From the NCBI GenBank assembly GCA_018806915.1, contig JAGKQI010000052.1:186001-250000 (forward strand): a stretch of DNA of 64,000 nt, given 5' to 3'. Each line of letters opens with the position of its first letter. The stretch's first letter is position 1. This DNA comes from Phytophthora colocasiae. Taxonomy: Eukaryota > Oomycota > Peronosporomycetes > Peronosporales > Peronosporaceae. Below, piece by piece: positions 32,713-43,504 of this stretch. The position numbers were made by a program, and so were the translations under genes. Below the pieces are notes generated by a model. It saw only the letters and a list, made by a program, of their open reading frames with translations. It did no database searches and was not told where the DNA came from.

Positions 32713-34674
32713 CTACTGCCTTGATCTCCCAGTAAGTGAACACGCTGGATGATAGGCCAAAGCTCCATGGAACTTCTCTGTCTTCTCTTGGCTCAACAGG
32801 AACAAATCATGCGGTACCGTATACTCCTGAAGCTCTGAAGAGGAATCACAATTCATGATTCCTCGAATTAAATGGGCACCACTGTTCACGAGAAAATCTG
32901 GACAGCTACTCAGTTTTCCAATGTAATCTACTGCGTCACTTGGCTGAAATGGACCAAATTCTCGTTTCCGCTGGTCCACAAACACAACCACATTGTCCGT
33001 AAACGCATTCTTCAGCGCAAAAAAGATGTCCCCGACAGCCTTATTCACAGCAATACACCCATTGGAAGTCCAATCAGCACCCACCGATCTGTATCCGGGT
33101 GGCGATATTAACCTCGGAGTTGATGAATCAAATGATTCTGCACACTGAAACACACTTGCCGGAGCGAGTTTCACAGTAATGGCGCGCGTTTCTTTTGTCA
33201 TTTTCATACCAGGGAGAAGCTCTTCCAGTGTCACGGTCGAGTGTCCAAGCACCAACAACGCATTGATTCTTACTGCGTAGAAGCAGGCACCGAACAGCAC
33301 CCACGACTGCCAATTAGAAAGGTCGAAAAGTTTCGAATCAACCAGCTCGTTCATGTCCTTCAACGCCTTCACAAAAGCGTTTTCTGCTTGGGTTTTCGCA
33401 TTGCAGCCAGTAGTATCCATAGCTGAGATATCATTCAGTAAAGTGTAAGGGACTCGAACATCGCAAGCTCCAGATGTACAAGGCAGAAGTAAACACACTG
33501 AAGCATCTCGAAGCTTAGACCACTTCAACTCCATATCGAACTGGTCGTCTTCTCGAATCTGTTGCCTCAGTATGGCAAAAACCGCTAATCGGATGGACTG
33601 CTCGCTTTCTAACTTGCTTATGTAGGGCAGCACGAACATTTCGTAGACTGCCGAGAAGCTTTTCTTGATACTGTTTGATGTCACACCTGGTGAGTCATCT
33701 TTCAGTCTCAATAGATAGTTAGCAATCCAGCGTGGAAGACCTCCAAGAAGGAATAAATCGCGACGAATCCGAGCATTTTGCAGGAATTCGGCAAAACCTT
33801 TAGTGTTCTCTACAATATGAAAGACTTGATCCAATGATAAGAGATCCATAGGAAGACGCTTCGTCACATAGGAACTGACATGGGAATCCGACCCACTCAC
33901 ACCTATATCTGTCCCTGCAAACATAGGCAACAGTACCAAATTCGACGAGTTCGAGCACAGGAAAGCCCCAACGGTGTCTATCAGTTCACGTTGGAGTGGA
34001 ATGTCCGGGTCTTTTTGAGGAGCTCGTAAATGTTTAACCTTTTGATAGTCATCAATGCCGAGAAAGAGAAAGAGTTTCTCCTGGTGTTGCACTCTCTGAC
34101 GCAGCTTCAATCCAATGACTTCAATAGCAACATTCAATCTCAGTTGACTTCCATTTCGAGGTAGACGGTACTCAAACCAACAGGGAAAGTCAAAATCACA
34201 GTTCCAGTCGAGAAAAAATCGATACAAAAGTCGCCACGAGAAAGACGCCTCGATCGGCATTGAATCCTCGACTGGTTGGAGCAAGTATCCGTTATAATAA
34301 GGAACGATCACACGGAAAACATGACTGGAATCCAGCATCATCTCTTTAAAAATCGTGCCGCTTTCTTCCAACATACGTGTTTTACCCAAGCCAGAGATAC
34401 CAGAGCAAAACGGTATGACTTGTCTTTTGCGATCAGTTGCTGTAGCTCCATTGGCCACGATGATACTGTGGAAACACTCCATTGCTGTCCTAATGGCTTC
34501 TTCCCTTCCTACCAATGGAAACTGTAAGCTGTCGGATCCTAAAATGTGAGGAGTTGAGATAATTTTTTCCTTGTTAGTCATTTCACTTTCCATGAATGCA
34601 TAGACATCTTCACACGACACAGAACCCTCCGATTGAGCACAGAATAATCCTCTCGTGTTGTCTGGCAGCTCCAT
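32713..34674 (-). CDS. Crinkler-like protein with P-loop NTPase domain, lacking the LFLAK N-terminus
   Basis: 653 codons, uninterrupted. SLQFPLVGREEAI (about residues 49-61) resembles the segment following the Crinkler N-terminal region. Walker A is GISGLGKT (92-99) and a Walker B-like LFLFLGIDDY sits at 201-210. The rest aligns with the broken paralogue at 35306-37451 (shared PVEDSMPIEASFSWRLLY, LPMFAGTD, FGACFYAVRINALLVLGH). CRNs are oomycete effectors that act in the plant nucleus, but this copy lacks the LFLAK region that its neighbour has, so secretion is doubtful. The start is the ATG 28 bases below an Inr+FPR promoter; another ATG 7 bases upstream is in a different frame. Confidence 0.7.
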   Translation of the reverse strand: MELPDNTRGLFCAQSEGSVSCEDVYAFMESEMTNKEKIISTPHILGSDSLQFPLVGREEAIRTAMECFHSIIVANGATATDRKRQVIPFCSGISGLGKTRMLEESGTIFKEMMLDSSHVFRVIVPYYNGYLLQPVEDSMPIEASFSWRLLYRFFLDWNCDFDFPCWFEYRLPRNGSQLRLNVAIEVIGLKLRQRVQHQEKLFLFLGIDDYQKVKHLRAPQKDPDIPLQRELIDTVGAFLCSNSSNLVLLPMFAGTDIGVSGSDSHVSSYVTKRLPMDLLSLDQVFHIVENTKGFAEFLQNARIRRDLFLLGGLPRWIANYLLRLKDDSPGVTSNSIKKSFSAVYEMFVLPYISKLESEQSIRLAVFAILRQQIREDDQFDMELKWSKLRDASVCLLLPCTSGACDVRVPYTLLNDISAMDTTGCNAKTQAENAFVKALKDMNELVDSKLFDLSNWQSWVLFGACFYAVRINALLVLGHSTVTLEELLPGMKMTKETRAITVKLAPASVFQCAESFDSSTPRLISPPGYRSVGADWTSNGCIAVNKAVGDIFFALKNAFTDNVVVFVDQRKREFGPFQPSDAVDYIGKLSSCPDFLVNSGAHLIRGIMNCDSSSELQEYTVPHDLFLLSQEKTEKFHGALAYHPACSLTGRSRQ

Positions 34675-35274
34675 TTTCCATCAAGGCTTCAAATTGTCGA
34701 ATGAGAAAACATATTTTGTCGCACCTAAGCGAAGGATTTTACCTGATTGATGTCAAGCGATCTGACCAAAAGCTCTTAAAGATGGATGGAGATTTTAACT
34801 CCATTGTTTTGGTAACAAAAAAGGATTTTAAAATCATTCGATTGCAGTCAATAATACATAATTGCCACCAAATTCGTCTTTGCCTGGCTACTACCGATAC
34901 CCACTTGTCCTCAAGTTTCTTTGGTCACTTCATCAACTGCTTCTTTAATGCTACCAGATCTGTTCTTTGTGACGCTTTGCGGGCCTAATTAAATGGGACT
35001 AAGGGTCATGGAAAGCTCCACTGTCATGTAATACCGCAAACATAGGAAGCACCTTTCAAATAAGCTGCAATGCTACGCATGACTGAGGCGTATTGAAAAT
35101 TTTGGGGAGCTGATCTGTTAATCATCATCGATACCAAGTAAGAGGTACAACTTCTCTTAGTATTTTTTTTTCTTGACAAGAATTACACTTACCATCGCCG
35201 AAAAATTATTGAAATTTTCTGCGGTGGATTGATTTCAATCGACCCGGTTAGAATAATATTGATTATTTTCCTAC
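34675..35274. other. Intergenic region between divergent CRN-like genes
   Basis: About 600 bases of AT-rich sequence between the two head-to-head genes. Apart from the core promoters at each edge I see no gene. A 130-codon plus-strand frame at 34596-34988 overlaps the start of the minus gene and does not look coding. Confidence 0.6.
34690..34705 (-). promoter_or_regulatory. Inr+FPR core promoter of the CRN-like gene
   Basis: The minus strand reads CTCATTCGACAATTTG, matching the oomycete initiator (CTCATTY) joined to the flanking promoter region (CAWTTT). The gene start lies at 34674. The same 16 bases occur upstream of the piggyBac transposase at 61760-61775. Confidence 0.7.
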
Positions 35275-35292
35275 TTCATTTCAGAATTTGCC
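35275..35292 (+). promoter_or_regulatory. Inr+FPR core promoter of the CRN pseudogene
   Basis: TTCATTTCAGAATTTGCC, ending 13 bases before ATG at 35306, fits the oomycete initiator plus flanking element. Confidence 0.55.
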
Positions 35293-35305
35293 GAATATAG
35301 GAAAG

Positions 35306-37451
35306 ATGCAAGCAATCAATTGCGCAATCGTCGGTGTCGTGGGAAGTACGTTTACAGTGAACATGGACAAGAAGAACTTGATGGGTCATTTAATGACGGC
35401 TATCAAGAAACAAATTGGATATACTGGACTCGCTTACCAGCTGCAGCTTTTCCTGGCCAAACAGGACAACTCGTGGCTGAAAGACGACGAAACACTGGAC
35501 GAATTACTTCCGAAAGGAGACGTCACTTCGTTTGTGAAAATCTGTGCGACTGAAGCGATTAACGATTTTTTTGGTATTTGTCCAATGAAGAAGATGATCC
35601 AAGTGCTGGTGATAGTTCCGAAGAGGATCAACAATAGTGACGGACAAGAAGTCAAGAGCAATCGCATGAGTGTCATACCGTTGGTTGCTAAGGGTGTTGC
35701 TCTCCTTTCATTCTTGGAAAGTGAACTGATTGACAAGGATAAGACCGTTTCCAGTCCTCACTTTTTTAGAACCTGACCATTTACAATTCCCGTTAATTGG
35801 AAGAGAAATGGAGATTTCAACTGCAGCGAATTGCTTCAAAGACATCATCGAGGGTTCTCATACCATCGCGTGCCTGTTATGGCATAAAAGCCAACACTGG
35901 TTATGCCTGTTTGCTCTGGTATTTCTGGTTCCGGCAAGACGCGGATCCTAGAAGAAAGTGGTAGGATTGTAGAAGAGATGAAGTTGAACGTCAAGCACGT
36001 CTTCCATGTAAATGTTTCGTATTCGGACGAATTTGATCTCCAGCCTGTCGAGGATTCGATGCCGATCGAGGCATCTTTCTCCTGGCGACTTTTGTACCCA
36101 TTTTTTCTTGACAAGAATTGTGCGTTTAGTTTTGCTGATTGGATGATATCGCAACTACCTTCTAATGGATGGCAATTGGAGTTGGATCTAGCCATAGCAG
36201 CTATTGAGCGCAAGTTGCGTCAGACGACAATGCTTGAACAAGAAAGACTGTATCTCTTTGTTGGCATTGATGAGTACCAGAAAGCCAAGAATCTATATCC
36301 TCTTCAAAGAGGGCCTGATTGGCCACTTCAACGTGGACTTGGACGTCATAGGAGATTTTCTATGCTTGAATTCCTCGAAACTGGTGATGCTTCCCATGTT
36401 CGCAGGAACGGATTTGAGTGTGATTTCACTGGAGACAAATACCAATTCCTCATACACGACGATGCATCTACCTATGACCCTGTTGACGTTAAAACAAGTA
36501 TTTAGGATTGTGAAGAACATTCCCGATTGTGCCCGATTCCTACGATATCCTCAGGTTTGCCACAACTTATATCTTCTTGGAGGTGTTCCAGGATGGGTTG
36601 TCGCGTATTTCTTGGCGCTAAAGCGAACGTCACCTCCAGGTTGGGTGTCAGTGGAAATAATCAAGAAATGCTTTTCGACAATCCAGGAAATGTACGCAAC
36701 TCCCTTAATTCTCTAAATCTTCGGCAACTTGTCCGTCTGGCAGCATTTTCAGTATCAGGGCAGCGAGTTCGAGAAGAAGAGTTTTTCGATTCGAATTTGA
36801 AGTGGTTAAGGCTTCGAGACTCGTTGCTATGCTTACTCCTCCCAGTCACAGACGCAGATGGATATTGTGATGTTCGTGTCCCTCCTGTGTTGTTTGAGTT
36901 TATCCGTTCACGAGGTAAAGAGTTAAGTGGTGCAGATCAATCTTTTGCAACGGCTTTGATGGATATGACGCAGCACGTAGATAAAATGTTGTTTTCCCTT
37001 CAACCGAGGAGATTGTGGCAGATGTTTGGTGCTTGCTTCTACGCAGTGAGAATCAATGCACTACTGGTACTTGGGCATGTAACTTTGACACTGGGAGAGC
37101 TTCTTGCCGGTATGGTAACAACTGAAGAAACTCGTTCTATTACCGTGAAACTTGCTCCGTCAGTACTATTCCCGTGTGTGGTACCTTTTGATTCTTCAAC
37201 TCGACAATTCATTTCACGATATTGGCATCAACGGGAGCAAGTCAATTGGACTTCTAATTTTATATCGCGGTGGAAAGTGGTAGTGGAGGTGGAGACATCT
37301 TTTTCGCTTGGAACAATGCTCAAACGGGTAATGTGGTTGTCTTTGCTGACCAGCGGAAACGAAAATTCGGTCGATTTCAGCCAAGTACCGGGGTTGCTGA
37401 ACTGTGCAATACCTTGAGCTCTACGGTCGGTGCAACGGCAAATGTTGTACG
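35306..37451 (+). pseudogene. Crinkler effector pseudogene with LFLAK domain, cut by Copia E
   Basis: ATG at 35306 opens a Crinkler start (INCAIVGVVGSTFTV) with the LFLAK translocation-associated motif in YQLQLFLAKQDNSWL, then IQVLVIVPKR near the end of the N-terminal region. The effector part follows in shifted frames: PLIGRE (35790 on), Walker A GISGSGKT (about 35920), PVEDSMPIEASFSWRLLY, LPMFAGTD, FGACFYAVRINALLVLGH (about 37025). I place frame changes near 35760, 35900, 36350, 36520-36700 and 37280. At 37452 the LTR of Copia element E begins and the C-terminus is lost. It is a paralogue of the open gene at 32713-34674, divergently placed. Confidence 0.8.
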
Positions 37452-37863
37452 TGTTGAGATTGCACTTCGCCGTCTCCTATACTGGGTCCCTACCTCGAAG
37501 CACGCAGCTTTCACGCGCACAACGCGTGCCAAGTGAGGACAACAGTGGAAGACGCGTGGATGCTGCAATACGATTGGCGGTCTACCTTGGATACACTATT
37601 CTGATTGGACGAGAACTTCAATTTGCTGATCTCAAGATGTGCACAAATCGTTCCCGTTACATCAATCGTTCCCGTTACATCAAGCGTTCCCGTTTCACAA
37701 GGCGTTCCCGTTACATCAAGCGTTCCCGTTTCACAAAGGTCTACAAGGGGAGCTCAAGGAGAGCAAGGGTAGATTAGTGAATGCGGGCTAACTCAATAAA
37801 CTCACTTTTGGATTTACTTCCTCCTACTCACTTCACTATCAAGCCTCGTTCGCTATACTCTCA
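37452..37863 (+). repeat. 5' LTR of Copia E
   Basis: It starts TGTTGAGATTGCACTTCGCC and ends ATACTCTCA. It is followed by a primer-binding-type sequence (TTGGTTATGAGCCC, 37865-37878). From about 37648 to 37738 it carries five tandem copies of a 17-base unit (CGTTCCCGTTACATCAA and CGTTCCCGTTTCACAA variants), a likely upstream promoter array. Confidence 0.85.
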
Positions 37864-37870
37864 ATTGGTT

Positions 37871-38540
37871 ATGAGCCCAAGCTACGCCGACAACATCGAC
37901 AAGCTCGTGGAAGACAACTACTTCCACTGGGAGTTCAACATGCGGATGAAGCTTGCTCGGAAGGGACTGCTACCGCAGATCATCAAGCCCGAGTTCGACC
38001 AAGTGAGTGATCGCTCCACGGCGGAATGGAAGACCAACGATCTGAAGGCACTTGGTGTTATCGCTGGAGACGTGAGTCTCACGTACCAAGTCTACGTCCG
38101 TGGAGCACTGACTGCCGCTGAGGCGTGGACGATGCTCGAGGAGCACTTCAACAAGAAGACGCTCAAGAACCGGCTTCTCGTCACCAAGAAGTTGAACAAC
38201 TTCAAGATGGAGCCCAGGACTAAGTTCGCTTCCCACGTCGATCAGTTCAAGGAGATCGTCCTCCAGATGGAGACGATCGGTGAGACTCTGGATGAGACTC
38301 GCCAGCTCGTGTTGCTCCTTGGCAGTCTGACGGACGAGTACAAGATGATATGTACTGTCCTCGAGAATACGCCAAACGTGTCGCTGGCCTACGCGATTCA
38401 AGCTCTCTCTGGTGTTCAAGCTTCGGATGAATCGTCATCGGCTCAAGAGAAGGCTTTCGCTACGAAGAAGAAGGACTTCGGGGCAAGCGTCGCTTCAACG
38501 GCAAGTGCTTCTACTGCAGAAGCAAGGGCACCGAGAGTTC
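37871..38540 (+). pseudogene. Copia gag (element E)
   Basis: ATG at 37871 lies inside the primer-binding region: MSPSYADNIDKLVEDNYFHW, a classic Copia gag start, then AEAWTMLEEHFNKKTLKNRL and QLVLLLGSLTDEYK. The zinc knuckle (CFYCRSKG, then HREFEC) is complete only if one base is missing near 38475 and another just before the His near 38533. Apart from these the protein is full length. Confidence 0.85.
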
Positions 38541-39720
38541 GAGTGCCGCAAGAAGAAAGCCGACCAAGAACGAGGGCAAGCTGCGCAAGAGGAAGCGTCC
38601 GACGACTTCTCGTTCATGGCTACGAGTGCGATGACCAAGAGTGAATGGCTCGTCGACTCTGGTGCAAGTTCGCACATGACCAGCGTCCGGGACAAGTTTG
38701 TGTCCATGAAGGAGCTGAAGACGCCAGTCCGCATCACGATCGCGAATGGCTCGAAAATCGACGCAGTTGCAAAGGGCACCGTCGGGTTGAAGCTGATGGA
38801 CGGGAAGTCTGTCAAGCTGTCGGATGTCCTGTACATCCCAGAAGTTGAAGGAAGCCTCATCTCGGTGTCGAAGCTGGCCGAGAAAGGAGTCGTCGCCCAG
38901 TTCAGCAAGGACAAGTGTACCTTTCGCTACGGGGACGCTACTGTGATGGAAGCTAAGCGCTGTGGAAATGTCTACAAGCTGAAGACAGTGGGGACGAGGT
39001 GTGTCATGCTGCAACGACCACTCGTAAGGAGCCATGGGCTGTTGTGCACGCCCGACTCGGCCACATCCCGTTCAAGCGTTATGAGAAACTACTTACCATG
39101 GCAGAAGGAGTGCCTCGCATTACGGGTGGAGTCCCTGGGGACGACGTATGCGCTGGCTGCTGCATGGGCAGATGAAAGCTGACGACTATCCAAGGCATCC
39201 GGAGAAGGTCGTCAAGAGTACAGGTGTGCTTGAACTGGTGCATACGGACGTGATGGGTCCGATGCAGACGAGGACACCTGGTGGTTGCACGTACGTTGTG
39301 ACATTCATTGACGACTACTCACGTCACGTGACCGTCCACTTCATGAAAGCGAAGTCGGAGGTGCTGTCCAAGTTCAAAATCTACAAGGCAGCGATGGAGA
39401 ACGCTACGGGCAAGAGTATCAAGCGTCTGCGTTCGGACAATGGTGGTGAATACACCGGTCGCCAGTTCAAGGCGTTCCTCAACCAGCATGGCATCAAGCA
39501 TGAGAAGACGGTGCCATACACGCCTCAGCAGAACGGTCTGGCTGAGCGCATGAACCGGAGCCTCGTGGAGATGGCTCGTTGTCTGCTCTACCATGAGAGC
39601 GTCAACAAGAAGTGGTGGGCCGAGGCGGTCAACACTGCTGCGTGGATCATCAATCGGATCCCCAACTCGGTGACTGTGAAGACACCGTTCGAGATTGTGC
39701 ACAAATCGAAGCCACAGCTC
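38541..39720 (+). pseudogene. Copia protease and integrase (element E)
   Basis: Protease: SEWLVDSGASSHMTS at about 38640-38685 with an intact DSG. Near 39000 the frame loses one base in a G run; the GAG_pre-integrase part (VVHARLGHIPFKRYEK, CAGCCMG) then reads in a third frame until another base is missing near 39170. Integrase follows with LELVHTDVMGPM, RLRSDNGGEYTG and QQNGLAERMNRS, giving all three DDE residues, up to about 39715. Confidence 0.85.
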
Positions 39721-41880
39721 CAGGAACGTCAAGGTGTTTGGTGCTCTTGGCTACGCTCACATCCCCGACGAGAAGCGTCGCAAGTTGGATGCCAAAGCGT
39801 TCACATGTCGTTTCCTTGGATACGAGGATGGTGTGAAGGGCTACCGAGTCCTCAATGTGTTAACGGGTAAGGTGCAAATCGTTCGCACTGTGAAGTTCAT
39901 CGAAACGACCAATCCCCAGCACCTCATGGTACAGGATGAAGATGAACCAGCAACCAACGTGCCTGTCATGAGTGAACAACCGTCCAAGGGTTCAATGGAG
40001 ATTGTTCCGGTCGTTGTTGAAGGTGCTGACGTCATTCCACTTCAACGTGACGTGAACAGTCAAATCATCCCTTACGAGTCCACCCATCCCATGATTACTC
40101 GTTCGCGTACTCGTAACATCGACGAAATTGACGATCCTGAAGAGGCTGGCGCAACCAAGAAGCAGATTATCCTGCCGTCAACCACGGGGACCAAGCATCA
40201 GAAGATGACACAAGAAAGGGTTAAACCAAGTGGCGAACTGCTCGCACTTGAAGGTGGCCAAGCTATGGCTGCATCGGAGGAAGTCCCCAAGACGTATACA
40301 GAGGCGACGTCAGGCGAGGACAGCGATGAATGGAAGAAGGCAATTGCAAGTGAATTGGAGTCACTTACTGCAAACAAGACATGGAAGCTGGTACCAAGAC
40401 CGGCTCACCAGCGCCCGATCGGATGTCGGTGGGTGTTCGCGTTGAAGCGCAACGAGAAAGGAGAAGTGACCCGGCACAAGGCTCGTCTCGTCGCCAAGGG
40501 GTACTCTCAGCGTCACGGGATTGACTATGAAGAGACGTACGCGCCAGTGGCATACCTGAACTCGATCCGTGCTGTGCTGGCTAAGTGCTGTGCTGAAGGA
40601 TTTGAGATCGAGCAATGCGACGTGGATACGGCGTTCCTGTATGGAAAGCTCGACGAAGAAATTTACATGGAATTGCCTGAAGGTCTGCGTGAGCTCCTGA
40701 CGATGGCCGATGCTAAAAGTGAAGAAGACGTCGTCTGCCTACTCCTGCAAAGTTTGTATGGCCTGAAGCAAGCATCTCGTGTTTGGAACGAGACGATCGA
40801 TGGTCACTTAAAGACATGGGTTTCAAGGCGGCTGATGCTGATCCCTGTGTATACACCCGAGGTGATGGTGACGATGAATGTATCGTGTGTCTTTACGTCG
40901 ACGACATGCTGATTGCTTCAAAGGACAAGGGTGTCATCGCGTCAGTGAAGGCTGGCATCGCGGACAAATTCCGGATCAAGGACCTCGGACGCGCTCGATT
41001 TATTCTCGGGATTGAGATCGACTACGATATGGACAATAAAACATTGGCCATCTCTCAACGCGCATATACAGAGTCGATCATCAAGAAATTCGGTCAAGAA
41101 AACGCGAAGCCAAGCCTGATGCCACTGGATCCAAGTCTTCACTTGACCAAGGACGACGGCACGCAGACAGAGGAGTACAAGGCCAAGGTGAAGTTAAGGC
41201 CCTACCGATCGCTCATCGGTAGCCTCATGTATCTGACATGCGGAACACGACCTGACATTGCGGTTGCAGTTGCCAAGTTGAGTCGCTTCCTGGAAAACCC
41301 AGGTGAGGCGCATTGGAATGCGGGAATCAAGGTGGTGCGCTACCTGCTGAAGACCAAGGAAGTGGGTATCATGTACGATGGCCTACTGGGAACTGAGATG
41401 ACGGCTTACTCGGATGCTGACTGGGCCGGTAACCGTGACGACAGACGCTCAGTGAGCGGAATGATGCTCATGATGTGTGGTGCTCCGGTGGTGTGGCGTT
41501 CGACGTTCCAGAAGACGGTCGCACTGAGTTCTACTGAGGCAGAGTACATGGCTCTGAGTGAGTGCATCAAAGAAGTAGTATGGCTGCGTCGACTACTCAA
41601 GGACATTGGTGCAAAGCAAGTGGACCCTACGGTGATCTACGAGGACAACCAGGGTGCCATGGCTTTGGCGAAGAATGTCGGTTATCAAGCTCGCACCAAG
41701 CACATCGACATTCGCTACCATTTCATCCGAGAGAAGATTGCCAGTGGCGAGGTTGAGCTGACCTACCAGGAGTCTAAGAACCAACTAGCGGACTACTTGA
41801 CCAAGGGCCTCTCTTCCAAGACGTTGCGCTACTTGATGGAACGCAGCAACGTCATTCCCAAGTTCGAGACGTCGAATTGA
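39721..41880 (+). pseudogene. Copia reverse transcriptase and RNase H (element E)
   Basis: From VKVFGALGYAHIPDE the frame covers the integrase tail and RT: WKKAIASELESLTANKTWKL, HKARLVAKGYSQ, CDVDTAFLYGKLDEEIYMEL, LYGLKQASRVWNE. One base is missing near 40810; the next frame holds CLYVDDMLIAS (YVDD) and continues to the stop at 41878-41880. RNase H of the Copia type is complete (TAYSDADWAGNRDDRRSVSG, LSSTEAEYMALSE, EDNQGAMALA). Only single-base lesions separate this from an intact polyprotein. Confidence 0.9.
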
Positions 41881-41887
41881 GTGGGGG

Positions 41888-42258
41888 TGTTGAGATTGCA
41901 CTTCGCCGTCTCCTATACTGGGTCCCTACCTCGAAGCACGCAGCTTTCACGCGCACAACGCGTGCCAAGTGAGGACAACAGTGGGATACACTATTCTGAT
42001 TGGACGATAACTTCAATTTGCTGATCTCAAGATGTGCACAAATCGTTCCCGTTACATCAATCGTTCCCGTTACATCAATCGTTCCCGTTTCACAAGGCGT
42101 TCCCGTTACATCAAGCGTTCCCGTTTCACAAAGGTCTACAAGGGGAGATCAAGGAGAGCAAGGGTAGATTAGTGAATGCGGGCTAACTCAATAAACTCAC
42201 TTTTGGATTTACTTCCTCCTACTCACTTCACTATCAAGCCTCGTTCGCTATACTCTCA
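41888..42258 (+). repeat. 3' LTR of Copia E
   Basis: Same start and end as the 5' LTR and the same 17-base tandem array (about 42043-42134). It lacks about 41 bases present at 37549-37590, lost between short TGG repeats. Confidence 0.85.
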
Positions 42259-42559
42259 ATTGGGCACGAAGTACTGGACGGACACGAAGGTTTTTCCTTC
42301 ATATTTTTTTTAGGGCCGCAGGGACGGTCGCGTCGAAAAAAACGGCTCCAATGTCTCGCTCCGATTCGACTACACGAATAGCATCCCGTTCATAGGCTTT
42401 TCTGACTGGGATGGCGCATTCCCCGACTTGATCATGTGGGAACAACTGACGGATGCGGCTCGTTCGGCTCTCAACAACCGCGAGTCTTTTGGGGAAGCGG
42501 AGGTTCCGTTCAGTGACGAGCACTACGAGGGTCATCTAGACAAAGCGTGGCCGTTTTAA
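42259..42559 (+). pseudogene. C-terminal fragment of an NPP1/NLP necrosis-inducing protein
   Basis: A plus-strand frame from about 42315 to TAA at 42557-42559 carries the C-terminal NPP1 blocks DLIMWEQLTDAARSALNN and EVPFSDEHYEGHLDKAW. NLPs are secreted proteins that bind plant membrane lipids and trigger necrosis. The N-terminal two thirds, including the GHRHDWE-type heptapeptide region, are absent; Copia E begins immediately upstream. A stop and pyrimidine-rich stretch just before 42315 resemble an intron end or decay. The remnant cannot encode an active toxin. Confidence 0.75.
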
Positions 42560-42742
42560 ACAAGCCTGGTTGAGAGACTCTGTGGACTGGTACCTCAACA
42601 TGAGCACCAAATTCAAATAAAAATTACGGTGCATTTGGCATCACACCTACAAGTAAGATTTACATCAGGTCGTGTAACTTACGGAAATTTGAAGTTAATT
42701 GATTCCTGTAGTAGGCATAACGTCAATCTTCCGCGATCCGAG

Positions 42743-43125
42743 TGTCCCGTACCCGGGAATATAGTGTGTGAACCAGCGTCAGGCGCGCACTATGTCCCGG
42801 GGCCTTGTCCAACGTCGCCTACTGTCCGTGTCTGAGGTCCAGTTTGAAGGTACCTCTCATCTACTACTGCCTCGTCTACCATCATACTGTCGTGAGAGGA
42901 CGGATGTCATGCCTAGTCTCAATGCTCTTCTACTCCGGTGAGGTGTCATCCCTACAAGTGCTGGTCCAGACCGCCCAGAAATCTAGTCAGTCGTGTATCT
43001 ACCAAGTTAAGAACAACCAAAAACAAGAAGAAAGAAGTTTGCATTTTACGTATTCCTTAAGCTCCCCGCCCAGACCTACTCGATAACAGTCCGCAACTAC
43101 TCGACCCTTAACCGGATATACGACA
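42743..43125 (+). repeat. 5' LTR of Gypsy C
   Basis: It begins TGTCCCGTACCCGGGAATAT and ends CCGGATATACGACA. A candidate primer-binding site (TGGTGGAGAAGCAGGG) lies two bases downstream at 43128. The two differences from the 3' LTR lie near 42781 and 42848. Confidence 0.92.
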
Positions 43126-43504
43126 AGTGGTGGAGAAGCAGGGTAGTTGTCCACTGGAGAAAGGTCTGCTAAGTGAGCGTCGACGAAGGAATACGCCCGC
43201 TACCAAGGACACCGAAGAAGAGTACTACCTACGCGGAGTGGGAGATCGCGTCACTGCTAGTTCGACAGGGGTCAACTAGGGAGGTGTTCGGCGACTACAC
43301 TCAGGACGAGACCAAGACTTACTCGAAAGTACCTTTGAAGCGAGCGGACCAGCTCTGAAGCAAGTCGCTAAGTGAAGACAGTCTCCATCTACATCTACTC
43401 TACCCACAGGCGTGTACCGGATCTGGGAGTGGATTACCTGGGCGGGAGTGCTACAAGTCCCTGAACCCAAGTCTACCGAAGGAGAAGAAGAACCTGAGAT
43501 CGAG

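Larger units (their letters stand above)
37452..42258 (+). mobile_element. Ty1/Copia element E, full length with two LTRs
   Basis: 5' LTR 37452-37863, gag, protease, integrase, RT and RNase H, polypurine tract GAGTGGGGG before 41888, 3' LTR 41888-42258. The LTRs differ by one 41-base deletion in the 3' copy and about three substitutions, so the insertion is young. Coding is split by six apparent one-base lesions. No target duplication is visible (GTACG before, ATTGG after); the left flank is a CRN pseudogene and the right flank an NLP fragment. Confidence 0.9.

Noticed and set aside
31557..32768. 403-codon minus-strand open frame across the metalloprotease gene
   Set aside because: It is the complement of a gene with a signal peptide and HEXXH motif; its composition (Val/Leu/Arg/His-rich) is that expected of a shadow frame. 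The same shadow appears at 29525-30421.
34596..34988. 130-codon plus-strand frame between the CRN-like genes
   Set aside because: It overlaps the start and promoter of the open CRN-like gene and shows no motif.
37648..37738. Second CRISPR-like repeat block
   Set aside because: 17-bp head-to-tail units without unique spacers, duplicated in both LTRs of a Copia element.
42743..43125. Small proteins encoded in the element C LTR (68 and 93 codons)
   Set aside because: They are identical in both LTRs because the LTRs are identical; no codon or domain signal.
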